DNA from: Peptostreptococcaceae bacterium | GTDB lineage: Bacteria > Bacillota > Clostridia > Peptostreptococcales > Peptostreptococcaceae | Length of the DNA stretch: 64,000 bases | Assembly: GCA_902363255.1 (NCBI GenBank) | Contig: CABIZO010000003.1 | Location: 558,001 to 622,000 of the forward strand | Direction of reading: 5' to 3' | Part shown: piece by piece, positions 24,785 to 33,717 of the stretch | Position numbering within the stretch: the first letter of the stretch is position 1 | Layout of the letters: every line of letters starts with the position of its first letter | Position numbers and translations under genes: made by a program | Notes under the pieces: generated by a model | Databases searched by the model: none | The model's input: the letters and a program-made list of their open reading frames with translations, nothing else | What the model was told of the DNA's origin: nothing

Positions 24785-24803
24785 ATTTTTTCTCCTTTAT
24801 TTA

Positions 24804-25274
24804 TTATTTTTGCCATGGAAAAAATGCTTTACTTTCTAACTCTTTTTTTATATTTGCGTCTATATCCACATTGTTTGGCGCTAAAATGAATATTGATTTA
24901 GAAACTTTTTGCATACTTCCATCTAATATATATACTGCTCCACTTATAAAGTAGTATATAGATTTTTTAACTTCAGGTTCTTCTTCAACACTTTCTAAAT
25001 TAACTATTACTGCTCTTCTCTGTCTTAAATGATCCGCTATTATAGTTACATCATCATATTTTTTAGGTTCAGCTATTACAACCTTCATTTGACTATTAGT
25101 ATGTATATTAACTACCTTACTACTTCTTGTAACTTGAGAACTAGTAGATTCTATCTTTGGTTCTTCTTGCTCTTGTTCATCTTGTATTCCATCGTAACCT
25201 TCATCATCTCCATCGTATACTTCTTCATCAATCGACATCCAATCCTTAAATTTCTTTATAAATCCTTCACTCAT
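24804..25274 (-). CDS. sepF: Cell division protein SepF
   Basis: FtsZ membrane anchor that bundles FtsZ filaments into rings. The 156-residue protein has an N-terminal amphipathic segment (GFIKKFKDWMSI), an acidic Asp/Glu/Gly linker (about residues 15-45), and the C-terminal SepF (DUF552) domain (about 60-150) with ADHLRQRRAVIVNLE and the GAVYILDGSMQKVSKSIFILAP core. SepF is an alternative to FtsA as the FtsZ tether. ftsZ lies about 21 kb away in this window without an ftsA beside it. Confidence 0.95.
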   Translation of the reverse strand: MSEGFIKKFKDWMSIDEEVYDGDDEGYDGIQDEQEQEEPKIESTSSQVTRSSKVVNIHTNSQMKVVIAEPKKYDDVTIIADHLRQRRAVIVNLESVEEEPEVKKSIYYFISGAVYILDGSMQKVSKSIFILAPNNVDIDANIKKELESKAFFPWQK

Positions 25275-25296
25275 TTTTTATTCCTCCCTATATGTT

Positions 25297-25992
25297 CTAT
25301 TTATTATAATTTCTTTGTCCAAATATTGAAGTTCCTACTCTTACAATCGTAGCCCCTTCTTCTATTGCAATTTTATAATCATGGCTCATACCCATAGATA
25401 AAGTATCCATTTCTACATTAGGTAAATTTAAATCATTAATATGCAATGATAAATCTTTTAAACCTTTAAATACTTTTCTTATCTCTTCTCCATCATCTAT
25501 AAAAGGAGCCATTGTCATTAAGCCTTTAATATGTATATTTTTATAATTACTAGATACTTCTTTTATAAAATCTATTACAAACTCTGGCTCTAGTCCATGT
25601 TTGCTTTCCTCTCTTGAAATATTAACTTGAACTAAACAATTAATAATTTTATCTATCTTTTCAGCTCTTTTTTGAATTTCTTCGCACAAAGCTATTCTAT
25701 CTAAAGAATGAATCATATAAGCTTTATCAATAATATATTTTACTTTATTAGTTTGTAGAGTTCCTATTAAATGATATCTAACTTTGTCACCAATAACTTC
25801 ATATTTTCTAGCCAGTTCTTGTGGCTTATTCTCACCTATATCTGTAATTCCTGCATCTATAGCTTCTAAAACTTTATCTACATCTACAGTTTTAGTAACT
25901 GCCATTAAATTAACTTCATCTTGTCTATTACTTTTTTTTCTTATGTCATCAATATTTTGTTTAATGGACATTATATTATCTTTAATTGACAT
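25297..25992 (-). CDS. YggS family PLP-homeostasis protein
   Basis: PLP-binding protein (PLPBP/YlmE/YggS) with an alanine-racemase-like barrel, involved in pyridoxal phosphate homeostasis rather than catalysis. The 231-residue protein has the PLP lysine in VNLMAVTKTVD (about residue 34), IGENKPQELARKYE and a C-terminal LSMGMSHDYKIAIEEGATIVRVG. A longer frame reaches 26034, but ATG 25992 follows AAGGTGG and matches the family start. It is the first gene of the sepF cluster proper, or follows the HlyD-like gene. Confidence 0.92.
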   Translation of the reverse strand: MSIKDNIMSIKQNIDDIRKKSNRQDEVNLMAVTKTVDVDKVLEAIDAGITDIGENKPQELARKYEVIGDKVRYHLIGTLQTNKVKYIIDKAYMIHSLDRIALCEEIQKRAEKIDKIINCLVQVNISREESKHGLEPEFVIDFIKEVSSNYKNIHIKGLMTMAPFIDDGEEIRKVFKGLKDLSLHINDLNLPNVEMDTLSMGMSHDYKIAIEEGATIVRVGTSIFGQRNYNK

Positions 25993-26017
25993 AACTACCA
26001 CCTTCTCATTTGTTATA

Positions 26018-27085
26018 CTAATTAACTTTCGCAATCCTTTTATTGATAAAATTAGGCTTCAAAATAATTCTATCATGTAATTTAACAGTATTTACTCCAT
26101 TAGTTTCGTTACTTCTAAAGTCTACATATACATAACTATCGTCTTCAAAAGAAACTCCTTTGATTTCTATAAATTCAGGCTTATGATTTTCTTCATTTAT
26201 AACATATACACCTGTCATATTGTCCTTTTTTACTATAGATACTTTAGGTATTCTTAAAGCTTCCATTTGTCTATATATTATATCAAATTCTTCCACTCTT
26301 GTATCGTAAATTCCGATATTTTGTTGTGTAATTTTAACTACTATAATAGAATAATTATTTTTCTTATATATTTTATATATTTCACCACTTATTTTATCAT
26401 TCTTAACTTCAATTTTAACACTGTCACCTTCATTAAACAACTTATTATCTTCCTTCACAAAGGCTATGTAACATTCATTATTATTTATCACTCTTGCTAT
26501 AATAGTATCTTGCTTTATCTTTTTATTATTGCTTGAGGTTGATATATAATTATTACTTGCATTTTCAATATCTTCTTTATCTAAACTTGCTAATTTTTCA
26601 CTATTATACTTCCTTTCATTATTGTCATATTTATAAGATATAATTCCAGATGTATTAGCATAATAGTTGGTAGTATTAGATTTTACTTTTTCTTCTAATA
26701 TACTTAGTTGTTCTTTTTTTACAGATAATATACCTATCTTTAATGAGTTATTTTCATTTTCTAAATCTCTTATCTCTTTTTTCAAATCATTTATTTCTTT
26801 ATTAATACTTTTATCCACATTGTTATTATATATGGTTGCTATATTTTGAGATTTTTGAACCTTTTCATTATTATTAACCAATAATTGTAACGTTCCACTA
26901 GTATCACTTTTTATTAAATACTCATCTCTTATAACTATACATCTTTCTTTAGTCTTCATAGTATAATTATCATCTTTTAGTACTAGAACAGACGTATTTA
27001 AACCGATCAAAAAGATAATTCCTTTAAATATCAAATATATAAATACACCCAGTATAAAAAGTCTAGAATATTTTATTTTTTTCAA
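26018..27085 (-). CDS. HlyD-like membrane-anchored protein
   Basis: A protein of about 355 residues with one N-terminal membrane segment (LFILGVFIYLIFKGIIFLIG), a barrel-sandwich/biotinyl-lipoyl-like half motif (IKSDTSGTLQLLVNNNEKVQK), a coiled coil (about 95-135) and a second beta-rich half. This is the layout of HlyD/membrane-fusion proteins. No ABC or MFS partner is adjacent; it lies 25 bases upstream of yggS in the division cluster. GTG 27094 would overlap the GGGGTGA ribosome binding site, so TTG 27085 is preferred. The function is not known. Confidence 0.75.
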   Translation of the reverse strand: MKKIKYSRLFILGVFIYLIFKGIIFLIGLNTSVLVLKDDNYTMKTKERCIVIRDEYLIKSDTSGTLQLLVNNNEKVQKSQNIATIYNNNVDKSINKEINDLKKEIRDLENENNSLKIGILSVKKEQLSILEEKVKSNTTNYYANTSGIISYKYDNNERKYNSEKLASLDKEDIENASNNYISTSSNNKKIKQDTIIARVINNNECYIAFVKEDNKLFNEGDSVKIEVKNDKISGEIYKIYKKNNYSIIVVKITQQNIGIYDTRVEEFDIIYRQMEALRIPKVSIVKKDNMTGVYVINEENHKPEFIEIKGVSFEDDSYVYVDFRSNETNGVNTVKLHDRIILKPNFINKRIAKVN

Positions 27086-27192
27086 TGGATTCACCCCAGT
27101 ATCTAAATAATATTCTTCTTTAAAAGTAATTAATTATATAATTTCTTTAAATATTATTTAAACCCTTCTCAATAAGTAAATAGATTTTCTTT

Positions 27193-28095
27193 TTAATCAT
27201 TATCTTCTGAACAAATTTCTTCTTTTTTCTTGAAAAAACTTAATTTTGTTTCAGAAATCACAACTGCAAAAGATATAAATATAAACCCTATAGCAAGTTT
27301 TGTTGTAATTTGTTCATTGTAAACTAAAATAGAAAACATGATTCCAAAGACAGCTTCTAGACTTAATATTAATGCTGCAGATGATGGATTTGTGTGTTTA
27401 ATTCCGATGCTTTGAAATAGAAGTCCTATTGCAGTTGCAAATATTCCAAGATACACAACTCCAAATACTGATGTTTTTGTATATTCTATAGGAAATCCAT
27501 TTGTAATTATAACGATTATCCATGACAATATTCCTACTACTGATAATTGCAATATTGTCAGTAATAAAGCATCTTTATTTTTACAGTATATAGATGTAGC
27601 TATTATATTAGCTGCAGCAAAAAATCCGGATAATATTGTGATTAAATCTCCATATGTTATATAAAAGTTTTCGTTTAAAGATACTAACCCTATTCCTATT
27701 ATACATATAAAAGCTGCAATAAAATTAAACTTATCCGGTTTTTCTTTTATTACTATCCAATATAAAAATGGAACAATGACACAGTATATAGCAGATAAAA
27801 AAGCACTTTTTCCCGGTGTAGTATCGAGAGTTAGAGCAAAAACTTGCATCCAAAAACTCATAAATAAAGTTACTCCCATAACTAGTCCACCCTTTAAATA
27901 ACTTCTATCTATTTCTTTTAATTTTTTATAATAAATCAATATTAACACTAAAGCTCCTATAGAAAATCTTAAAGCTAAAATAAATCCTGTACTCATTGTA
28001 GATGTAGCATCTTTTACCACTACAAATGTGCTTCCCCAAATTAAAGCTGCCATAAATAAAGCAATCTTTGACCAAATATATTTTTTATTTTCCAT
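27193..28095 (-). CDS. DMT superfamily (EamA) transporter
   Basis: A 300-residue drug/metabolite transporter with ten predicted membrane helices and two EamA repeats. Features include ALIWGSTFVVVKDA at the first helix and PSSAALILSLEAVFG in the ninth. A charged tail (KKKEEICSEDND) ends the protein. The substrate cannot be predicted. The gene is monocistronic; an AT-rich leader of about 125 bases separates it from the divergent DUF1540 gene. Confidence 0.9.
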   Translation of the reverse strand: MENKKYIWSKIALFMAALIWGSTFVVVKDATSTMSTGFILALRFSIGALVLILIYYKKLKEIDRSYLKGGLVMGVTLFMSFWMQVFALTLDTTPGKSAFLSAIYCVIVPFLYWIVIKEKPDKFNFIAAFICIIGIGLVSLNENFYITYGDLITILSGFFAAANIIATSIYCKNKDALLLTILQLSVVGILSWIIVIITNGFPIEYTKTSVFGVVYLGIFATAIGLLFQSIGIKHTNPSSAALILSLEAVFGIMFSILVYNEQITTKLAIGFIFISFAVVISETKLSFFKKKEEICSEDND

Positions 28096-28264
28096 TATAA
28101 ATCCCCTTTATATAACTTAATTATAAAAAATACTTATAAAATAAATCAACTATACTTATGATACCATAATAGGATAGATTCTAATAAAATAACTTATCTT
28201 TATACATACTTTACTTTATTTGGATAAAAATAAAGTAATGAAGTGTTTATTAGGAGGAAATCAT

Positions 28265-28573
28265 ATGTCTGAAAAAAATTTATATTGCCAAGCAACCAAC
28301 TGTGCTCATAATTACAATAAACTTTGTCGTGCTGGTTACATACATGTAAGAGGTAGTTCTGCAGTAAGAACATCTGAAACTACTTGCACAACCTATTTTG
28401 CAGATAGTGTGGGTTTTTTTACTAGCGCTATTGAGGTAGGGGGTGATACTAGCCCAGAAAATATAATTTGTGAGGCTTCCAATTGTGTTTATAACAAAGA
28501 ATCACACTGTACATCAGATAGTGTTCTTATTAATTCACATTTTTCATCATGCGAAACATTTAAATTGAAATAG
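28265..28573 (+). CDS. DUF1540 protein with two Cys-rich repeats
   Basis: A 102-residue protein made of two DUF1540 units. Each has about four cysteines: unit 1 with CQATNCAHNYNKLC then TTCTTY, unit 2 with CEASNCVYNKESHC then SSCETF. The pattern suggests a small metal-binding fold, by analogy with other Cys-rich repeats. The function is unknown; DUF1540 proteins are common in spore-forming Firmicutes. A longer frame starts at 28220, but ATG 28265 sits seven bases after AGGAGG. It is monocistronic, with a terminator shared with serS. Confidence 0.88.
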   Translation: MSEKNLYCQATNCAHNYNKLCRAGYIHVRGSSAVRTSETTCTTYFADSVGFFTSAIEVGGDTSPENIICEASNCVYNKESHCTSDSVLINSHFSSCETFKLK

Positions 28574-28577
28574 TTTT

Positions 28578-28620
28578 ACATAATAAAAAAGAGAGATAAA
28601 AATCTCTCTTTTTATTATGT
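28578..28620. terminator. Bidirectional terminator between DUF1540 and serS
   Basis: A long stem (28578-28597 with 28602-28620) centred on GAGAGAT / ATCTCTC with flanking A and T runs, serving the two convergent genes. Confidence 0.85.
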
Positions 28621-28629
28621 AAGTTAAAA

Positions 28630-29907
28630 TTATTTTATAACATCTATTCCCATGTATGGTCTTAAAGCTTCTGGTACTACTACTGATCCATCTGCTTGTT
28701 GATAGTTTTCAAGTATAGCTGCAACTGTTCTACCTACTGCAAGCCCTGAACCATTTAATGTATGGCAGTATTCAGCTTTAGAGTTTTTATCTCTTTTGAA
28801 TCTTATACCAGCTCTTCTAGCCTGGAAATCTTCACAATTTGAGCAAGAAGATATTTCAACGTATCTATTGTATGAAGGCATCCATACTTCTAAGTCATAT
28901 TTATATGCAGCAGTAAATCCTAAATCTCCTGTACATATTCTAACAACTCTATATGGTATATTTAATTTTTGTAGTAAGTATTCTGCATTAGCAGTTAATT
29001 TTTCTAATTCATCATATGAAGTTTCTGGAGCAACTATTTTAACCATTTCTACTTTGTTAAATTGATGTTGTCTAACAAGACCTCTAGTATCTCTACCTGC
29101 AGATCCTGCTTCTGATCTAAAGCATGGTGTATAAGCAGTAAAGTTTAAAGGTAATTCATCATATGATAATATTTCATTTGCAACTATGTTTGTTAAAGGT
29201 ACTTCTGCAGTTGGTATTAAGTAGTAATCAGTATCTTCAACTTTGAACATATCTTCTCCGAATTTTGGAAGTTGTCCTGTTCCTAAGAATGAATTTGTAT
29301 TAGCCATAAAAGGTGGTATAAATTCAGTGTATCCTTGTTCTTCTGTATTTGTGTTTAAGAAGAAGTTAGCTACAGATCTTTCTAATCTTGCACCTTTATC
29401 TCTGTATAATGTGAATCTTGAACCAGTTATTTTTGCTCCTGTTTCAAAATCTAATATTCCAAGATCAGTACCTATATCCCAGTGAGCTTTGAAATCGAAG
29501 TCAAATTTTCTTGGTTCTCCCCATTTTCTGATTTCTATATTATCTTCATCAGTATCCCCTTGTGGAACGTTTGCATTTGGAACATTTGGTATTCTAAGTA
29601 ATCTATATTGTAGTTCATCTTGAACTTTTTTAACTTTTTCATCTAAAGTTTTTATGTTTTCAGATAGTTCTTTAAGCTTAACTTTCTCAGCTTCAGCTTC
29701 TTCTTTTTTCCCTTCTTTCATTAATTGAGGTATTTTCTTTTGTTCAACGTTCATTTCACTTTTTAAAGCTTCAACCTCTTTTAATAATTCTCTTCTTTGA
29801 TCATCAAGCTCAACAACAGCATCAAGGTCAAATTCTTTTTCCCCTCTTCTGTCCATAGCTTTTTTAATATCTTCTAGATTTTCTCTTATCCTTTTGATAT
29901 CTAACAT
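28630..29907 (-). CDS. serS: Seryl-tRNA synthetase
   Basis: Class II synthetase that charges tRNA-Ser. The 425-residue protein has an N-terminal coiled-coil tRNA-binding arm (about residues 30-105, Lys/Glu-rich) and the catalytic domain. Motif 2 is FRSEAGSAGRDTRGLVRQHQFNKVE and motif 3 is GSGLAVGRTVAAILEN. It also has ISSCSNCEDFQARR. No T-box sequence was found upstream, so it is not regulated like ileS here. The gene is monocistronic. Confidence 0.97.
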   Translation of the reverse strand: MLDIKRIRENLEDIKKAMDRRGEKEFDLDAVVELDDQRRELLKEVEALKSEMNVEQKKIPQLMKEGKKEEAEAEKVKLKELSENIKTLDEKVKKVQDELQYRLLRIPNVPNANVPQGDTDEDNIEIRKWGEPRKFDFDFKAHWDIGTDLGILDFETGAKITGSRFTLYRDKGARLERSVANFFLNTNTEEQGYTEFIPPFMANTNSFLGTGQLPKFGEDMFKVEDTDYYLIPTAEVPLTNIVANEILSYDELPLNFTAYTPCFRSEAGSAGRDTRGLVRQHQFNKVEMVKIVAPETSYDELEKLTANAEYLLQKLNIPYRVVRICTGDLGFTAAYKYDLEVWMPSYNRYVEISSCSNCEDFQARRAGIRFKRDKNSKAEYCHTLNGSGLAVGRTVAAILENYQQADGSVVVPEALRPYMGIDVIK

Positions 29908-30151
29908 TTTCTTTCCTCCTACATTCTTATCTACAAATTGAATTATGTATATTCCCTGAGAAATATAAAAACATAAAGTATAATCAATCCATTTTAACTA
30001 TATTTTAAGCATTATGAATTATAATGTCAAATAATTTAACTTCTATATAATGAATTTCTATATTATTACTTTATTATATATAAGATTATAACCAATAATA
30101 CTAATTTTTTCACATATTATTCTAAAAAAATATAAAAATTTCTATTAACGT
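29908..30151. other. AT-rich serS upstream region
   Basis: Intergenic stretch between the AGCS terminator and serS. It is very AT-rich with no open frame of note, no T-box and no clear riboswitch. It probably carries the serS promoter, but I could not choose a -35/-10 pair with confidence. Confidence 0.6.
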
Positions 30152-30183
30152 AAAAAAATGGTCCCTTATAAATAAAGAACCAT
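30152..30183 (-). terminator. Terminator of the AGCS symporter gene
   Basis: The stem ATGGTCCCTT (30159-30168) / AAAGAACCAT (30174-30183) has two G-U pairs on the RNA and is followed on the minus strand by seven T. Confidence 0.85.
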
Positions 30184-30232
30184 CCTTTTTGACATTCATT
30201 AGTTAATTACTATAAATAGTATTTGAATTATT

Positions 30233-31720
30233 CTAATCAACTTTTTGCTTATTTAAATTTTCCCAGAAATCAGCATTTTTAATCCCAAGCGGTACTGGAT
30301 CAAACATAATTTCTTCACTAGACTTGCCAGATTTCATTTGAGATTCATAGTCTTTGAAGCACTTCATAGCAGTATTAGAAAGCAATAATATCGCTATTAT
30401 ATTCAACCATGCCATAAGTCCAACACCTATATCACCCATAGCCCATGCTAAATCTGATGTTTTTACAGATCCATAGAAAGTCATAGCAAGTAATACAACT
30501 TTCAATACATGAGTAGCCATTACACTACCTTTACCAGTCATTCTCTTAACAATATAGTTTACATTAACTTCTGCTATATAGTAATACGCCATTAATGTAG
30601 TAAATGCAAAGAAGAATAATGCTATAGCAACGAAAGCTGCACCAAATCCAGGTATTAGAGTATTAACAGCTCCTTGAGTATAAGCAGGTCCTATTTGATC
30701 AACTGTATATTGAGGCCCTGCATTAAATATAATTTCTTTAGTTGATTCATTGAATGTAGTATAATTATCTGTCATTAATATCATAAATCCAGTAGCAGAA
30801 CAAACAAATAATGTATCAACATAAACTGAGAAAGCTTGAACAAAACCTTGTTTTGCAGGGTGAGATACTTCTGCAGCTGAAGATGCTTGTGGTCCTGTAC
30901 CTTGACCAGCTTCATTTGAATAAACACCACGTTTAACACCCCAAGCTATAGTAGAACCAATTATACCACCAAATGTAGCTTCTGCACCAAACGCTGATTT
31001 AAATATTAAAGCTATAACATGTGGTAAGTATCCAATATTAACTATTATTATGATTAAAGCCATTAGTATATATGCTCCACCCATAAATGGAACTATAAAT
31101 TCTGCAGCAGAACCTATTCTTTTGATTCCACCAAATATAACTACACCAACTAATATAACCAATGCAACACCTGTTATTGTAACATTAAGACCAAAGGCAT
31201 TTTGAACAGCAACAGCTATAGAGTTAGATTGAACACCAGGAAGTAATACACCTATTGCTATAACAGTAACGATAGCAAATAGCATTGCATATGCTTTAGA
31301 CCAACCTTTTTTCCCGAAGCCCTTCTCTATGTAGTAGGCTGGCCCACCACAATACTGACCTTCATGATCTTCTTTATACAACTGACCTAGTGTAGATTCT
31401 GCAAATGCTGAACCTGCCCCTAGGAATGCTATCACCCACATCCAGAATAATGCACCTGGACCACCCCAAGCAATAGCTGTAGCAACACCTGCTATATTAC
31501 CAGTTCCTATACGTCCTGCTAATGCAGTACAAAAACCTTGGAATGATGAAATACCTTGTTCAGATTTTTCACCTGCGAATAATAAATGTACCATTTCTTT
31601 TAAGTTTCTAATTTGAGAGAATCTAGTTCTAAGAGAAAAATAAATCCCTGCACCTAGACATAAATAAACTAGCCAGTTACTCCAGACGATATTATTGACC
31701 GTAGTTACTATGGTTTCCAT
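30233..31720 (-). CDS. Alanine/glycine:cation symporter (AGCS family)
   Basis: Sodium- or proton-coupled amino acid importer of the AGCS/DAACS group, whose usual substrates are alanine or glycine. The 495-residue protein has about ten to eleven membrane segments and the family signature GRIGTGNIAGVATAIAWGGPGALFWMW (about residues 69-95), followed by GGPAYYIEKGFG. It is monocistronic, preceded by GGAGGGATTTT and closed by a terminator. The substrate is inferred from family. Confidence 0.93.
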   Translation of the reverse strand: METIVTTVNNIVWSNWLVYLCLGAGIYFSLRTRFSQIRNLKEMVHLLFAGEKSEQGISSFQGFCTALAGRIGTGNIAGVATAIAWGGPGALFWMWVIAFLGAGSAFAESTLGQLYKEDHEGQYCGGPAYYIEKGFGKKGWSKAYAMLFAIVTVIAIGVLLPGVQSNSIAVAVQNAFGLNVTITGVALVILVGVVIFGGIKRIGSAAEFIVPFMGGAYILMALIIIIVNIGYLPHVIALIFKSAFGAEATFGGIIGSTIAWGVKRGVYSNEAGQGTGPQASSAAEVSHPAKQGFVQAFSVYVDTLFVCSATGFMILMTDNYTTFNESTKEIIFNAGPQYTVDQIGPAYTQGAVNTLIPGFGAAFVAIALFFFAFTTLMAYYYIAEVNVNYIVKRMTGKGSVMATHVLKVVLLAMTFYGSVKTSDLAWAMGDIGVGLMAWLNIIAILLLSNTAMKCFKDYESQMKSGKSSEEIMFDPVPLGIKNADFWENLNKQKVD

Positions 31721-32014
31721 AAAATCCCTCCTAATAATAAAATTAGTATACCTACGAGTAAAAGATATATCTATTAAATTATATTTTCAGCCGTTTATTT
31801 TATAACTAAAAAGAATGCAAAAATACATATCTTAATACTCTTATTTAGTTTAATTCTAGGTTTAATCCAAATTTCCTCTATGTATTTTCATTTTTCTCAA
31901 AATTTTCTGAATTATTTCTCAATATAGATATTACGTCATCATGATCTATATAAAATTATTTTAATTATATAAACTTTTAATTATTAAGAATTTTTTCTAT
32001 TATTAATTATAAAT
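31721..32014. other. AT-rich AGCS upstream region
   Basis: Noncoding, very AT-rich stretch between the spoIVA terminator and the AGCS symporter. A TATAAT-like hexamer occurs on the minus strand around 31780, but without a convincing -35 at 16-18 bases. No RNA gene or repeat was seen. Confidence 0.5.
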
Positions 32015-32059
32015 AAAAAAGAACTAAATTTATTTCATTAGAAAATTTAGTTCTTTTTT
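32015..32059 (-). terminator. Terminator of spoIVA
   Basis: The stem AAAAAAGAACTAAATTT (32015-32031) / AAATTTAGTTCTTTTTT (32043-32059) is followed by a T run on the minus strand, 38 bases past the spoIVA stop. Confidence 0.85.
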
Positions 32060-32096
32060 AATATCTCAATATTTAATTTTATTTTAAAAGTACTGT

Positions 32097-33569
32097 TTAT
32101 AGCAAAATAGTTATTATATTACTACTGCCTTCATTAATAATTTTTTGTAAAGTTTTTTGAATCTTACATCTTATTTCTTCTGGCATAGTATACAATTTAC
32201 TTTGTAATTGCTCCTTAACCAAATCATTTAATGATTTTCCAAACATATTAGATTCCCATATTTCTGCAGGATTTTGTTCAAACTCTTCAAGTAAGTACTT
32301 AATCATTTCTTCTCCTTGATTTTGGTTTCCAACTATAGGAGATACTTCTGTTGAAATATCCGCTTTTATTATATGAAGAGATGGTGCATTTGCTTTTAAT
32401 TTAATTCCATATTGTTTTCCTTGCTTAATAATTTCTGGTTCTTCTAAACTAAGTTCATCAAGAGATGGTGCTACGACACCATAACCTAAAGTTTTAGCAT
32501 CACTTAAAGCACTTTCTATCTTATCGTATTCAACTTTAATTTTTGATAACTTCGTAATTAAATTAAGTAATTGGCAGTTTCCTTCAATTTTAAATCCACT
32601 TTGTTCTTCTAATATTTCATAGAATAATTCTTGTTTTGTACATACATCAATACTTATTACACCTTCGCCAAGACTCACATCATCTACTTCACAATCTTCT
32701 AAGAAAGGTAACTCATTAAATCCATGTACTACTGAATCTATGTCTCTTATTTTGTCTATAGAAGCTATAGATTGTTTTAAAGTATTTATAATATTAGTTT
32801 TAATCCAATGATTATTAGATAAACCTTCTACCCAGTCTGGTAAATTTATTCTTATTTCAGCCAATGGGAAGTCATATAAAACTGTTTCCATAACTTCTTC
32901 TATATCTTTTTCATCCATTTGATCTACATCCATAGGTACTACAGGAACTGAATATTTTTGTTCCAAATCATGTCTTAAAAATTCTGTATCTTCACTATTT
33001 GGATATTTAGTATTTAAAACTACTGCAAATGGTTTTTTCAATGCCTTTAATTCTTTTATTACTCTTTCTTCTGGAATTATATAACTACTTCTATCAATTC
33101 CAGTAACAGATCCATCTGTAATAATTACAATTCCAATTGTAGAATGATCTTTAATTACTTTTTTTGTTCCTATTTCTGCAGCTTTTTCAAAAGTCATAGC
33201 TTCTTTAGACCATGGTGTAGATACTAGTCTTTGCTTTCCATCTTCTTCATGACCTAAAGCTCCATCAACTATGTATCCTACGCAGTCTACCATTCTGACC
33301 TTTAGAGATACAGTGTCTTTAATTTTTATTTCAACGCCATCAGCTGGAACAAATTTAGGCTCTACTGTCATTATGGTTCTACCTGAACCACTTTGAGGTA
33401 TCTCATCTTTAGTTCTTTCTCTTTTGAAGTCATTTTCTATGTTAGGTAACACAAGGGTTTCCATAAATCTTCTAATAAACGTTGATTTACCTGTTCTAAC
33501 AGGTCCAACAACCCCTATATATATGTCGCCTTGAGTTCTTTTAGCAATGTCTTCATATATATTGTTCAT
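32097..33569 (-). CDS. spoIVA: Stage IV sporulation protein A (spore coat ATPase)
   Basis: Mother-cell ATPase that polymerises on the forespore outer membrane as the base of the spore coat; it depends on sigma-E in studied spore formers. The 490-residue protein starts MNNIYEDIAKRTQGDIYIGVVGPVRTGKST, with a Walker A GPVRTGKST (about residues 22-30), and has the GTPase-like core segments EIPQSGSGRTIMTVEPK and MVDCVGYIVDGALGHEED. The C-terminus (LQKIINEGSSNIITILL) is the SpoVM-interacting type. ATG 33569 follows GGAGGG; a longer frame from 33587 is not preferred. Its ribosome binding site is buried in a long hairpin. Confidence 0.97.
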   Translation of the reverse strand: MNNIYEDIAKRTQGDIYIGVVGPVRTGKSTFIRRFMETLVLPNIENDFKRERTKDEIPQSGSGRTIMTVEPKFVPADGVEIKIKDTVSLKVRMVDCVGYIVDGALGHEEDGKQRLVSTPWSKEAMTFEKAAEIGTKKVIKDHSTIGIVIITDGSVTGIDRSSYIIPEERVIKELKALKKPFAVVLNTKYPNSEDTEFLRHDLEQKYSVPVVPMDVDQMDEKDIEEVMETVLYDFPLAEIRINLPDWVEGLSNNHWIKTNIINTLKQSIASIDKIRDIDSVVHGFNELPFLEDCEVDDVSLGEGVISIDVCTKQELFYEILEEQSGFKIEGNCQLLNLITKLSKIKVEYDKIESALSDAKTLGYGVVAPSLDELSLEEPEIIKQGKQYGIKLKANAPSLHIIKADISTEVSPIVGNQNQGEEMIKYLLEEFEQNPAEIWESNMFGKSLNDLVKEQLQSKLYTMPEEIRCKIQKTLQKIINEGSSNIITILL

Positions 33570-33572
33570 AAT

Positions 33573-33624
33573 AATTCCCTCCTGCATATAATTTCTTAGT
33601 TAATTATATTTCAGGAGGGAATTT
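33573..33624 (-). promoter_or_regulatory. SD-sequestering hairpin in the spoIVA 5' UTR
   Basis: Arms 33573-33593 and 33603-33624 pair over about 20 base pairs with a single small mismatch and a nine-base loop. On the spoIVA RNA the 3' arm contains CAGGAGGGAATT, the ribosome binding site itself, and the 5' arm contains its complement AATTCCCTCCTG. The start codon lies three bases after the stem. No T run follows on the minus strand, so it is not a terminator for gpsA. Confidence 0.75.
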
Positions 33625-33654
33625 TTTATTACATATATATTTGTAGCTTATTTA

Positions 33655-33703
33655 ATAAAAATTTTCTTTGTTTATAAATAATATTTTAAACAAAGAAAAA
33701 ATT
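33655..33703 (-). terminator. Terminator of gpsA (weak)
   Basis: The stem TTTTCTTTGTTTA (33662-33674) / TAAACAAAGAAAA (33687-33699) is followed by a short T run on the minus strand. It separates the der-plsY-gpsA transcript from spoIVA. Confidence 0.55.
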
Positions 33704-33717
33704 ATTCTATATAATAA

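Noticed and set aside
29908..30232. Serine T-box upstream of serS
   Set aside because: No AGGGTGG-type T-box sequence is present; the hairpin at 30152-30183 belongs to the end of the AGCS gene.
33645..33655. Sigma-E promoter for spoIVA
   Set aside because: Expected from biology, but I found no pair of -35 and -10 matches good enough to mark; a TACAAAT-like sequence near 33640 is too weak.
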